From assembly GCF_004011695.2 (NCBI RefSeq), contig NC_082421.1:743501-807500 (forward strand): 64,000 nt of DNA, given 5' to 3'. Under the pieces are notes generated by a model, which did not search any database, was not told the origin of the DNA, and saw nothing but the letters and a program-made list of their open reading frames with translations. The DNA is from Ascochyta rabiei. Its lineage: Eukaryota > Ascomycota > Dothideomycetes > Pleosporales > Didymellaceae. Position 1 is the first letter of the stretch; each line of letters begins with the position of its first letter. Both the position numbers and the translations under genes were made by a program. Of the stretch, positions 1 through 9,963 are shown piece by piece.

Positions 1-1527
1 AGAGGCAGCTCCAGATCCAGGCAGAGCTGGAGGTGAGCCTGCGACAAGCCAAGGTCCGCGGCAGCTGGGCCAAGAGTATCCTGTAAAGTGCTTGACGACT
101 CGTCGGTGTTGTCAGCAGGGACACACACAAGCGTCCAGTGCGGTTGCCTGCAACAAGATGTCAGCTGGTGTGCTTCACATAGACGACATGGAGCCTGCAG
201 AGGAGTTGAAATTTACTTACCAGCCAACGATGCCTCGGACTGTTGTGCGTCGGAAGCGTGGATGTCCCGCAGAGTCGGACAAGACGACCAGACGTCCCTC
301 TTGTGCGGCCTCGACAGCAGCGTGAATATCAACCCACGCGTCGACATCCCCAGAGCCGTAGCTGATGACCTGCGTTGACACCGCACCGTCTGGCTCAACG
401 ACATCGCGGTACCCAATGAGCTCCTGCGTGACGGAGCTAGTCATGCCTGAGGCGATCTCATGTCTATGCTTCAGAAGACTGAGGCGGCTCTTTCCGCGCC
501 CGTTGTCGAGCGTTGCCGTGGACAGAGTGCCGAGTAAGCTGGACTTTCCAGACATGGTTGCACCAATCAAGGACACTCTCAGCTGCTCGACACTCGACTG
601 GCTCTCGCTAGACGCAACTGCCGCACTTGCAGTGCTTGTGGAAGCATCTTTCGAGACCTCCTGTTCAGCGTGCTGAGCTACTTTCGAATGGTCCACAAGG
701 TGTCGATCCGGACTGACCAGCGCCTCGGCAGCTAATAATTTGGAAGACCGCACCTTGCGCTGTTTGGTACCGTTGTTCTCGACCCACTCACACTCGCCAA
801 CAGAGAGCATGCGCTGCACTTCTACCCGACAGCCGAGACTTGCAGCCATGGCGCGTAGATTGTTGAGACTCTCTTCCATCTCATCTTCTGCCAAGCCTAC
901 GATGGATCCGTCATCCGCGACTCCAATCTCGTACAACGCGCCTTTGCTCTCCTCGAGCCCGGGAAGCAGCCGCTGAGGCATCTCAGGCGTTGTGAGTTTA
1001 GCGTCATCCGGGAGATGAGGAAGCAGGGGAGCCGTTGATGAGGAGATGTGATATGGACACGACTGTTGCAAACGCCACAATAGCTGGGTAGTCAATTGCT
1101 CCAAACGATGCTGCCGCGACTGGATAGAAGTCAACCGGGGCGGTGTGCTAGCAAGCGCGCCCGACTCCGTTACGGCGCGGTTGACGGCGACAGAACTCGT
1201 GCCGTCGCCACGACGCAGCGAGCCGGAAGCCCGCAGTCCAGTGCTGAAACGCGTGAAAGACCTTCGTCGTTTGAGAAGTAGATGCAGTTTGTACTCCGTT
1301 GGGCCTTCCTGTGGTTCTGCTTCCAGTCGGGTGACCGTGGTGTTGTCAATGGTGGGTATTTGAGCGCTAGTCAGCATCTTTCGCCCATCATTGACCCCAA
1401 GTCGTGAGGGGATCGGCTTGGCTGCTTGCTGAGGAGCCAGAGAGCTTGCGCCGTTTCCAGCAGGAGGCGTGGCCCATGGCGAGGACACGCGTGGCGGGTC
1501 AGGATCGAAAGTAAAGATGGAGGCCAT
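1..1527 (-). CDS. GTPBP1/GTPBP2-like translational GTPase, 3' part cut by the window edge
   Basis: Exons 1527..221 and 147..<1; the 73-nt intron (148-220) has a GTAAGT donor and TTGCAG acceptor. The GTPase domain starts near residue 320 with P-loop GATMSGKSS, followed by a G2-like SSVTQE segment and a G3 motif DSAGHPRF. After the intron the frame continues PHWTLVCVPADN and LGLSQAHLQLCLDLELPL, which matches the segment before the NKxD motif in the GTPBP1/2 branch of EF-Tu-like GTPases. The long N-terminal extension is also typical of that branch. An in-frame ATG exists at 1602, but the ATG at 1527 (MASIFTFDPDPP) is preferred because such a start looks familiar from related fungal proteins. Animal GTPBP1/2 act in ribosome rescue and mRNA turnover; the same role here is inferred. 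The C-terminal beta-barrel domains lie outside the window. Confidence 0.85.
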
Positions 1528-1625
1528 GTTTTGGGTTGTTGCTTCTTGTTCGTAGCCTGGACTGATACAGGCTATTGGTGGGGATATTGGTGGAATGTTC
1601 AATCATGTACTGTAGCTCTCATATG

Positions 1626-2179
1626 TCACGTCAAGCTCGTAATGATCTTGAATTCGTATGGGAGTAGTGCGCCCGGAAGAGTTTCGATAATAAAGGAAGC
1701 ATCTTGATGGGTGTATGCGCAAACGTTGGGTGAGACTTCGCAGATGGAAGTTGTGGACAACTCGATGGCGAGTTGTGAGGGCTGCCTCTCGGCAATCACT
1801 AGCTGCTGAAACACATTGCTTGTGTCTCGGATGGTTGCTTGTAGTATTGTCTTGATCGTTTGTTGCAAAGAACGAATGTGCTGTGTAATGTAGAAGCGGA
1901 GGTTCAGGTAAGTGGCGGAAGCGGTAGATCCGCCTCTTGGCGTTCCTCCAACAGTCATCTCGTATGATTCACCGACCTCGCTACAGCACAATACGAGAGC
2001 ACCGCCCTTTCCATGGAGTACTGATCTGATCCCGCGACTGCGCCACGATGCATCTACGAAATCGTATTCCAGCACTACAGGCGCTGTGTTGAAAACCAAG
2101 TCATGTGACTTGACATATAGTACATCTTCCCGGGTTTCCTTTCGATACTCCAATCAATCAGCAATTCTCTACTTCTCAT
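1626..2179 (-). CDS. Unrecognised small protein (162 aa)
   Basis: The open frame that reaches 2153 has no ATG at its 5' end, so a first exon is needed. The only tidy solution I found is ATG at 2179 (MRSRELLIDW), an intron 2084-2148 (GTATCG donor, CACAG acceptor, 65 nt) and exon 2 at 1626-2083, which keeps the frame. The protein has a GKGGALVLCCS stretch, a long amphipathic helical part (FYITQHIRSLQQTIKTI) and no signal peptide or membrane segment. I cannot assign a family. It lies between a GTPase gene and OCT1 on the same strand, 94 nt downstream of the OCT1 stop, so overlapping UTRs are likely. The first exon is the weakest part of the model. Confidence 0.5.
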
Positions 2180-2273
2180 ATGCTCAATCCAACATGCTAG
2201 ACGCCAAAACCAAATAGCGCCAGGGTGGTATAAACATCTACGCGACAATAACATCTACACGCACGGCATTGAT

Positions 2274-4712
2274 CTATCTTACACTCTCTCTGATGCCCCA
2301 CTTCCCGACCTCGCGCATGGCGCCCTCGTCGCCGGCAGCCAGCTTCGGGTCTTTGAGCACGCCGGCCAGGCAGTGCCAGCCGTCTCTGCCGCCGCCCCAG
2401 CGCAGCAGCTCGTTCTTGTACAGCTCGCCGTTGCTGCGGTCCAGGCTGCCCTTGGGGCCGTCCTTTTGAAAGACGTCGCTCCAGATCTTGGCTGCTATTG
2501 CACGGTCGAAGAGGTAGGAGTAGTACGTTGCTCCGTAGCCGAACAGGTGGCCGAAGAAGCCCTGCCACGCAGTGCCGGCGGGCTCAGGGACCGAGGCGTA
2601 CTTGTTGTAAACGTCGTGGTAGACTTTGGTAGAGTCGAAGTCGGGCTGCATGGGCAGTGTGGAGTGGTAGGCCTGGTCGAGCATGCAGAGCAAGATCTGG
2701 CTCTCGAGCTCAGTGTACTGGTTGCGGTTGTCGATGGCGAGGCGGTGCTCGAGCGCTTGCATGGGCAGCGGGGCGTCGGTCTCCCAGTGACGCGCGTAGA
2801 GGCCCAGGACTTGAGGGCAGAAGGCGAAATGCTCCATGAGTACGCTGGGCAGTTCTGCAATGTCTGTTGCGCAGCGCGTGCCGGAGACGTTTTGGAGTGA
2901 GGTACGACCGAGGATGGAGTGGAGCGCGTGGCCCATCTCGTGGAAGAGGGTGCGTACTTCGTGGATGTCCAGGCAAGCCGGCCGGCCGGGAGAGATGGGG
3001 TTGTGGAAGTCGCAGATCAGAGCTATGGTGGGGAGCTGGAAGTAGCTGTCTCTCTCTGCGTTGTAGGCTACAGGCATGCCGTCCGTGGCTGCTTGGATGG
3101 GAGAGTCGAAGCGATGCGCCATGTGTGACATTTCTGCAATCTCGGACGGCAGGATCTCGCGACTGCAGCGGAGGGTGAAGTGAGCTGGGTTGGGCGTCTT
3201 GCCTGGGCGCGAGAAGAGGTCGCAGTAGAGGACGGCGATGTGGCCTTCAGTGTCTGAGATGACGTCGAGGCGCCGCACACCATCGTCCCATACCTCGCCG
3301 GGTTTCGTCTCGCGCGGGACGAAGCGGACGCCGTAGAGGCGGTCGAAGAGGCGCGAGATGCCCTGCAGGACGGTGCCGACGGAGAAGTAGGCGGAGAGGG
3401 TGTCGGGGGTGCGTGGACGGTAGGCGCCCTCCATGGAGGCGAGCGCCTTCTGGGTGTAGTAGAACTTGTCCCATGCGTTGATGCGGTCGGGGAAGTTGTC
3501 TTGGTGTGCGTCGCTCTTCTTGAGGGCGATGAGCTCGTCCAGGTCGGCCATGACGGCGGGCTGGTTGTCGTGGAAGAGGGCGTTCAGGAACTGGTCGACG
3601 GCCTCGGGGGTCTTGGCCATCTTGTTCTCGAGCGTCATGTGTGCAAAGGTCTCGTAGCCGGAGAGGGTGGCCAGCTCGGCGCGCAGCTTCAGCATCTTCT
3701 CCAGACGGGCGATGCTGGAGCTGCCGGCGGTGCGGACGGCCGAGTACACGTCTCTCCGCACGTCGGGGTCGTGGACAAAGCGCAGGACCGACTGCGACTC
3801 GTGGTGCATGGTGGAGATGGTGGTCTCGCCCCAGCGCGTCAGGGCGTTTGCCAGGTTGGGGTCCATGCCCGTCATGCGCTTCGCACTGAACTTGAGCTGG
3901 CGCGTCTCGGGCGCCATGCCCTCGACAAACTGCGAGCCGACCTCGGCGATGTCGCCGCTCATGTCGACCAGGCGCTGTCGGGTGGCGCTGTCGAGGCCGA
4001 TGCCGAAGCGCGCAAAGTCGTCCATCAGGATGCGGGCGACGATGCGCTCCTCGTCGGACCAGCTCGCGTAGACGTCGGGCATCTCCGAGGCCGTCCTCAG
4101 CTGGTCGTACAGCACAGGGGTGGTGTTGAGCTGGTTCATGTACTGGAAGACGGTGTGGTAGGCCTTGACGGCCATGGCCTGGAACTTGCGGTCGGGGTGG
4201 GTGCCGCGCACGAAGTCGGCCAGGTCGATGACGCGGCACAGCAGGTCGCTGAGCTTGTCGAGCTCCTTGACGAGGCCCTTGAAGTCGGCGGGCGAGTCGG
4301 CGTCGGCGACGTTTTGCACGACGGCATTGCAGCGGTGGATGGTGAGGGTGACGAAGTCGACGAAGCCGTCCGGGTGGGTGAGGTAGCTGTTGCCGATGAT
4401 GCCCGCCTGCGCCGTGGCCGTGGTCCTGGCCGTGCGGCGGAACGAGTCCCAGAAGGCGGCGTTGTCGAAGACGCTGCGCAGGGCGGCGTCATCTGTCGTC
4501 GCGCTGGCGGACAGGCCGTAGAGGGCGGCGGCGGCGGCGGCGGCGGGCGGGGCGGCGGCAGGGCGGGCGTGGGCGTTGGCGCTGGCGCTGGCGCTGGCGA
4601 TGGCGATGGCGATGGCGATGGTGCTGTTGAAGCGGCGCGGGCGTGCGGGCTGCCGGAGACACTGCGCGCACACCCATGGCGACCGGTGGGGGCGTGCCAG
4701 CCGCTGCAGCAT
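2274..4712 (-). CDS. oct1: Mitochondrial intermediate peptidase (M3 family, Oct1)
   Basis: A single exon of 812 aa. The zinc-binding motif HEMGH is at residues 591-595, with the third ligand Glu in DIAELPS at about 620; this is the thimet oligopeptidase/M3 active site, and the length suits Oct1 (about 770-800 aa). Oct1 removes an octapeptide from matrix proteins after the processing peptidase has cut. The start at 4712 (MLQRLARPHRSPW) gives an Arg-rich, acid-free mitochondrial presequence; an in-frame ATG further upstream (4973) would put a proline-rich stretch before it and is less likely. The presequence and linker contain alternating xA dipeptides (AIAIAIAI, ASASAS) and an alanine run encoded by GCC/GCN repeats at about 4515-4640. 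Divergent from the MICOS gene at 4997. Confidence 0.93.
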   Translation of the reverse strand: MLQRLARPHRSPWVCAQCLRQPARPRRFNSTIAIAIAIASASASANAHARPAAAPPAAAAAAALYGLSASATTDDAALRSVFDNAAFWDSFRRTARTTATAQAGIIGNSYLTHPDGFVDFVTLTIHRCNAVVQNVADADSPADFKGLVKELDKLSDLLCRVIDLADFVRGTHPDRKFQAMAVKAYHTVFQYMNQLNTTPVLYDQLRTASEMPDVYASWSDEERIVARILMDDFARFGIGLDSATRQRLVDMSGDIAEVGSQFVEGMAPETRQLKFSAKRMTGMDPNLANALTRWGETTISTMHHESQSVLRFVHDPDVRRDVYSAVRTAGSSSIARLEKMLKLRAELATLSGYETFAHMTLENKMAKTPEAVDQFLNALFHDNQPAVMADLDELIALKKSDAHQDNFPDRINAWDKFYYTQKALASMEGAYRPRTPDTLSAYFSVGTVLQGISRLFDRLYGVRFVPRETKPGEVWDDGVRRLDVISDTEGHIAVLYCDLFSRPGKTPNPAHFTLRCSREILPSEIAEMSHMAHRFDSPIQAATDGMPVAYNAERDSYFQLPTIALICDFHNPISPGRPACLDIHEVRTLFHEMGHALHSILGRTSLQNVSGTRCATDIAELPSVLMEHFAFCPQVLGLYARHWETDAPLPMQALEHRLAIDNRNQYTELESQILLCMLDQAYHSTLPMQPDFDSTKVYHDVYNKYASVPEPAGTAWQGFFGHLFGYGATYYSYLFDRAIAAKIWSDVFQKDGPKGSLDRSNGELYKNELLRWGGGRDGWHCLAGVLKDPKLAAGDEGAMREVGKWGIRESVR

Positions 4713-4996
4713 GGCGAGGGGCGAGAGGCGAGAGGCGTGAGGCGTGAGGATGGAGTCGCGGCGCACGCACGGCTGCGGCGGCGGCGGCGGCGGCTGCGTC
4801 ACAGGCCGAGCAGAGCACGGCACACGCACGGGCTCCCGCGCTGGACGCTGGCGTTGGACGTTCGGACGCTGGACGCTGGCCGCTGGCGAGGTCGCGCGAG
4901 AGAGAGAGAGCCAGACGACCTGCGACGCCCGACCACGCCTGACCACGCCCGACCACGCCCTGTCCCCATCCATTGCGCCCGCCCTCCCCCCTCAAC

Positions 4997-5867
4997 ATGG
5001 CCTTCAGACCGCTGCTCCGGCAGGTAAGTGCACCGCTGCGTCACGTGCGCCCCTCCCCCCCCGATGGCTTGACGTGAGCTGAACGGACGCCCTCCAGCGC
5101 GCCGTCGTCCCTGCAATGGCCGCCGCCATGACCGCCGGCGCCCTCTTCACACCGCGGACGGTCCATGCCGAGGAGCAGCCCGGCGATGCCTTCGTACGAG
5201 ACGCTGCGCTGCGCTGCTGTGCCCCCCGCGAGACTGACCCGCCCAGGAGCGCAAGCCCATCTACGACGAGCTCCCCCTCGACACCACCGAGCCCACCGCC
5301 CCGGCCCTGGCGCAGCCCTCGACGGACCTGCCCCCCTCGCCCGCCTACCGCCCAACGCCCACCGACCGCCTCGCCCAGCAGATCGGCGTCGTCCGCATGG
5401 CCGCCTACCGCCAGGCCGTCCGCAGCGAGCGCGCCGTCGACAGCGCCCTGACCGAGACCCTGCGCCTCGAGCACTCGTTCACCAGCACCATCCGCGCCCT
5501 CGCCCCGCCCAAGGAGTCGGGCGAGCGCATCTTCCCCGGCGCCCTGTACGTCCTCGTCGCCTCCATGGCCGGCTCCATCCTCACGCGCAACCGCAACATC
5601 GTCCTGCGCGCCACCGTCCCCGCCGCCGTCGGCCTCACCGCCGCCTACGCCGTCCTGCCCCTCACCATGAACAACGTCGGCAACCTCGTCTGGTCCTACG
5701 AGGAGCGCTACCCCGTCCTCGCCGACGCCCACCTGCGCACAAAAGCCCGCATCGCCCACGTCATCGACACGGGCAAGGCCCACGCCGGCATGACCGTCGG
5801 CATCGTCCAGCACAAGGTCTCCGACGTCCGCGACAACATGGAGGGCTGGGTCAGGAAGGGCAGGTGA
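4997..5867 (+). CDS. MICOS complex subunit Mic26/Mic27 (apolipoprotein O family)
   Basis: Three exons: 4997-5023, 5098-5193 and 5247-5867 (247 aa). Intron 1 has a GTAAGT donor; intron 2 (53 nt) has a weaker GTACGA donor and a CTGAC branch site. The N-terminus MAFRPLLRQRAVVPAMAA is a mitochondrial presequence followed by a hydrophobic stretch. After an Asp/Pro-rich linker comes the apolipoprotein-O-like core with two membrane segments (ALYVLVASMAGSIL and ATVPAAVGLTAAYAVLPLT) separated by a short polar loop, then NVGNLVWSYEE. Proteins of this family sit in the inner membrane at crista junctions. Mic26 and Mic27 cannot be told apart by eye. The gene is divergent from oct1, with only 284 nt between the two starts. 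The coding sequence is very C-rich at third positions. Confidence 0.85.
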
Positions 5868-6171
5868 GCGTGTAAGCGTGTACGTAGTAAGTGTGGGAAA
5901 GCGGTATCGACCGCCTGTACATCACATCGTACGCTGGCTATAGAGTTGCAATGAGAGTCCATTTCTTGTCAAGCTTTCTACCTTTGACAACCACTCCCAC
6001 CTAGTTTGTAAACAGACGCAGCGCTCCACTCCACTCAACACTCCACTCCACTCCACTCCACTCCACTCAACACAACACTCGACCAGCACTCCACTCCACT
6101 CCACTCAACACAACACTCGACTAGCACTCGACTAGCACTCCACCATCACTCCACTCCACTCAACACAACCC
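5868..6171. repeat. CCACT-type tandem repeats between two convergent genes
   Basis: From about 6025 to 6170 the sequence consists of CCACT pentamers interrupted by AACACAACACTCGACTAGCA-like spacers. It forms a degenerate higher-order array that ends at the stop codon of the LPMO gene (6172). The rest of the interval (5868-6024) is unremarkable and should hold the 3' UTR of the MICOS gene. Confidence 0.8.
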
Positions 6172-7928
6172 TCAACACTTCAACACAGCCGGTCCCGGAA
6201 TCTTATACGGCGTTCCACTCCCCACAGGCTGGCCCTGGCTATTATAGATGCTGACCAGGATACCCGCATCATTCGCCTGTTTCTCATTAGCGCAAGAAGA
6301 GCTAGCTACGCCAAGTGCTGGAATAGATGCAAATGCTGGAATAGATGCAAATGCTGGAATAGATGCAAATGCTGGAATAGATGCAAATGCTGGAATAGAT
6401 GCAAGTGCTGGAATGTACGAGGAAGTCATGTACTGAATGTACGAAAGAGTAAAGGTACGAAGGAAAAGTACGAAAGAGTAATACGAAAGAGTAAAGGTAG
6501 AAAAGAGTAAAAGTAGTAAAGAGTAAAAGTAGAAAAGAGTGAAAGTACAGAGTAAAAGTACGAAACAGTAAAAGTACTAAAGAATATAAAGTACAATGTG
6601 GATATAAATGTACTAGAAAGTAATAAGAAACATAGTGTAATGTAGAAATTAATGTATAAAAAGGTAAAAAAAATAGAGTATAATGTAGAAATACATGTAT
6701 AAAAAAGTAACAGAAATAAAGTGTAATGCAGAAACAAACATACCGAATAAGCACCCGGAAAGCTGACCGTCTGGCCTCCGCTGCTGGATCCCGAGCCCGA
6801 GACTTTGAGTTGCGCACAGCCCCTGTCAGAAACCGTTAGCCAACCCCTTCCTTCTCTTCCACGAAGAGAACAAGAACAGAAAGGAAAGAAAAAGAAAAAA
6901 AGGGAAAAAACATACATGTAAAACTGCGCCTCCCCACTCTTACTCGCAGAGTGCAGTGCGATGATCTCGGCGCGCAGCAGATAATCACCTGCCGCGAGGC
7001 ACGACGGCAGCGTGAAGTCGACCCACCCGTTGTTGCTGATCATCCTGTCGACGCCCCATTGGCCCGAGCCGTCGAGGCCATCTTCAGCCACTTTGAACCA
7101 CTTGAGTCCGGAGGGCGACGCTGTTGCTGCGTTGGACACTTTGGCCCTGGCGGAGGGTTAGCTGATGGTGTTGAGAGAAAGAAAAGAGGTAGAGAGAATA
7201 CAACAAGAAAATACAACAAGAAAATACAACAAAATAATACAACATAAAAATACAACAAGAAAATACAACAAGAAAATACAACAAGAAAATACAACAAGAA
7301 AATACAACAAGAAAATACAACAAGAAAATACAACAAGAGAACAAGAGAAAGAACAAGAGAATACAGGAGAATACAAAGAATATAGAAACAACACAAAGAA
7401 TACAGAAACAACACAAAGAGTACAGAAAGAATAAAAGAATAAAAGAATAAAAGAATAAAAGAATAAAAGAATAAAAGAATAAAAGAATAAAAGAATAAAA
7501 GAATAAAAGAATAAAAGAATAAAAGAATAAAAGAATAAAAGATCACCTACATGTAGAAAATGGTAGGCCCCTTGTGGCTCTTCGCAATCGGATGGTCGGG
7601 ATCGCCTGAAAACTGCGCGCCGCCAATGACATGGCCCCAGAGCACACCCACGCGATCACCGCCCTTGACGGGGATGACCTTGGTCGACACGGGCTGCTTG
7701 AAGTTGGAGTTGCACGCAATGTTGCCGTCGTTGACGTTCTGGATCGGGTAGTTGGACTGCGCGGTTCGGATCCCGACTGCTTCGCCGTTGTCCGCGCCGT
7801 TGACGCTGTGCGTGGTTAGTCGAGCGTAGACACGAACCATGGGTGCACGCGTACCGGACGCGCTGGGCGATGGTGTGGGCGGAGGAGAGGAGGGGGAGCA
7901 GTGCGGCGATGGCGACGGAGAGCTTCAT
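6172..7928 (-). CDS. AA9 lytic polysaccharide monooxygenase (GH61 family), secreted
   Basis: Five exons: 7928-7855, 7805-7551, 7146-6916, 6822-6744 and 6276-6172 (247 aa). A 17-residue signal peptide ends at Ala, so the mature protein starts with His18, the N-terminal copper ligand. The second ligand is probably His83 (LWGHVIGG); His175, Gln184 and Tyr186 (IALHSAxxxxGEAQFY) complete the usual AA9 centre. Cys56 and Cys189 are placed for the conserved disulfide. The blocks [42 protein letters not shown] and [10 protein letters not shown] are AA9 hallmarks. There is no CBM1. The enzyme oxidatively cleaves cellulose or related glucans. Intron lengths are 49, 404, 93 and 467 nt; the two long ones are filled with tandem repeats. 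The acceptor of the last intron (6277) was chosen because it restores the family sequence exactly; the frame upstream stays open through an 18-bp repeat, so an isoform with extra hexapeptides is conceivable. Confidence 0.9.
6315..6416. repeat. 18-bp minisatellite in LPMO intron 4
   Basis: Five full copies and one partial copy of an 18-bp unit (TGCTGGAATAGATGCAAA phase). The unit is a multiple of three and is open on both strands: the minus strand reads repeated SIPAFA hexapeptides in frame with the last LPMO exon. Confidence 0.9.
6437..6610. repeat. Degenerate GAGTAAAAGTA repeats in LPMO intron 4
   Basis: Purine-rich plus strand made of variants of GAAAGAGTAAAAGTA with varying spacing. It continues the repeat-rich character of the 467-nt intron. 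Confidence 0.75.
7198..7345. repeat. 13-bp minisatellite in LPMO intron 2
   Basis: About eleven copies of AAGAAAATACAAC, with two variant copies near 7225-7250. Entirely inside the 404-nt second intron. Confidence 0.9.
7430..7541. repeat. 8-bp microsatellite (AATAAAAG)n in LPMO intron 2
   Basis: About 14 near-perfect copies of AATAAAAG. The array begins 9 nt inside the 5' splice site of intron 2 (donor GTAGGT at 7550-7545 on the minus strand). Confidence 0.92.
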
Positions 7929-7957
7929 GTTGGCCGGTGGATCTCGTGCCTCTGTTT

Positions 7958-7999
7958 CTGATGGACCTGAGCTGATGGACCTGAGCTGATGGACCTGAG
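7958..7999. repeat. 14-bp direct repeat, three perfect copies, in the LPMO leader/promoter
   Basis: CTGATGGACCTGAG occurs three times head to tail, 30-71 nt upstream of the LPMO start codon. It could be 5' UTR or proximal promoter. Confidence 0.9.
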
Positions 8000-9963
8000 C
8001 TGGATGCTTCCACACACCATCTTTATAGTCTCTTCACACCCACGGTCTACAGCAAGAATCACTCCTTCGTCTGTGCTGTAGAGCCATCGCCCTCTTGTGC
8101 TATACCGAATCTCTTGGGTGCAATGTAGCCCCGACGAGTAATCGCCGGCGCATGTCTTATTCGAAGAGGCTAGCATGCACCCCAGATTTCCAGATAGATT
8201 GCTTCACGCCACCTGGAGCGCAGTGGAGAGTGTGGGTATACGTCCAAGCATCGCAGTCTGTCAGACTCATGACAGCCATGTTTCAGGGCGCTCGTTCAGC
8301 GAATCCCATCTTGTTGTTTGCCGGCATCGATAGTTTCTGTCTTTATCCGGACATAGTGTTGATAAACGCAATACCGTTGTCGGCACGCACATCCGAAACA
8401 TACAGCTTACGTCGAGCTCATATAGAGCGGCCGGTGCGACCATGGCACCATAACTCAAGCTGTGTGGAGTTTCCCTATGGCAGTCCTTGCTCTTTCAAAA
8501 CAGTCATCCCCAGCATCCTTGACGAATGCTGATCCATGTCCAAGTACTTTGAGCTTCCTCTTTTATTACCATGTGTTGGCATTCGACATCATGGAAACCT
8601 GTCCGCTTGTCTACATCGTGTATCTGAGAACCAGCTTCTGCTCGCGGCATAGATAAACCTGCATTCGTTAAACTATCCTTAGTCTCAGTAGATACGACAA
8701 ATAAATCTGTCAGCAGCTTGCAACAGTATCCAGATTCCCTGCCGTCATTCCATCCCGCGACCCCTGCTGTTTGCTGGCGTGCTATACCAAACCAACCTAT
8801 GCTCGCACACAAGTGTACACCCAGGATTGCGTCAATGTTGAGCTGGACCATGGTACGCTACGCCGGCTCACGGCAGCATAACTCAAATTCCAGCGCCGTC
8901 TGGTGCCGAGGGGAGGTTGAACCGCAGTCGGCAGGTTTCTTGTGACGAGCCCGAAAGCATTGTCATTCAGCCACACTTCCAACTATCGTCCAAAGTGCAG
9001 GGCTTACGCCACGAGCCCCCAATGATATGTCAGTCAGGAGTCAAACCCGAACACGGACCGTCGATCTCGTAGCCAGGTCTTCCGTTGAAACTTGGCGGGA
9101 GACGAATGTAACGATCGGCGGACAGAAGCAGGCCGCTCTTGAGCCTTGCTGTGTTCGGAAAGACCGGCTGATCGTCTTCCTACATGAAATAGCTCCACGT
9201 GTTTGACCAGCGAATATCGTCAGAGGATTGCTGACCATCAGCACTCACTGTGGGAGCTGCAGAGCTGTCAGCGCATCGTGCCGCGCCCTCAGGCCGCTAA
9301 GCCACCTGCGACAGACGCCCAACGAGCCAGACGCCCAACGAGCGTCTTGGAGAATGAGGAGCTTTGTTGTTGCAAGACGCCATAGGCCAAGCGGCAGCAG
9401 CCGTCGACAGATAGCGCTGGTGTTGGGAGCATTTGCTGGCTGCACGATGACGATCGCTACCTCGGTGCTTTTGCTTATGGTTACCAAGGTCGCTCAAGCA
9501 AAGTGAGCGGTTGCATGACGTATGTACCTAGTGGTGTGAAATTTGAAGCCGCAGAGCCGGTGACAAAACCGCCTGGTGCCCGCTGCGTGTGTTGCCTTTG
9601 AGCACTTGATCAGCAAAACTTCACATCTGCGAAACCCAAGCGCATCCTGCACAACTTGACTGATCGACCGCACCATCTACATTGGGCGACCCGCGAACGG
9701 CTGCGCCTCAACATCGTCAACGCTCATCTCCGAGGTTTCTCTTTAGCGCGACACCCCACGTCATCAGCCACAGCGCCTCGAAAGCTACCACCACAGGCAC
9801 CCTCACACATCTCTCGCCTGCCTCCCAGGATTGTCCTGAATCTGCGACCGAGATTAACAGACGAGGCTGCGTGGTTCACTGCCGACATCGTTTACTCAAC
9901 TCTTTTTCAACATCACCAACCAATCACTAACCCAGGGACAGCCGGGATCTATCAGGGATCAGG
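8000..9963. other. Long intergenic region without a supportable gene
   Basis: About 2 kb. Open frames up to 145 codons exist on both strands, but none shows a recognisable motif, credible exon structure or composition like the neighbouring genes. A 15-bp direct duplication (AGACGCCCAACGAGC) lies at about 9312-9343. The last few hundred bases should be the promoter and leader of the SLM1-like gene. Confidence 0.6.

Noticed and set aside
3501..5027. 508-codon open frame on the plus strand opposite oct1
   Set aside because: It is an antisense shadow produced by strong third-position GC bias; composition is Val/Gly/Arg/Ala-rich without motifs, whereas the other strand encodes a clear peptidase.
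7040..7546. 168-codon minus-strand frame of FYSFILLF repeats
   Set aside because: It is the translation of the AATAAAAG and AAGAAAATACAAC arrays of LPMO intron 2.
8095..8532. 145-codon plus-strand frame in the 8-10 kb gap
   Set aside because: No signal peptide, domain, intron structure or codon preference like the real genes.
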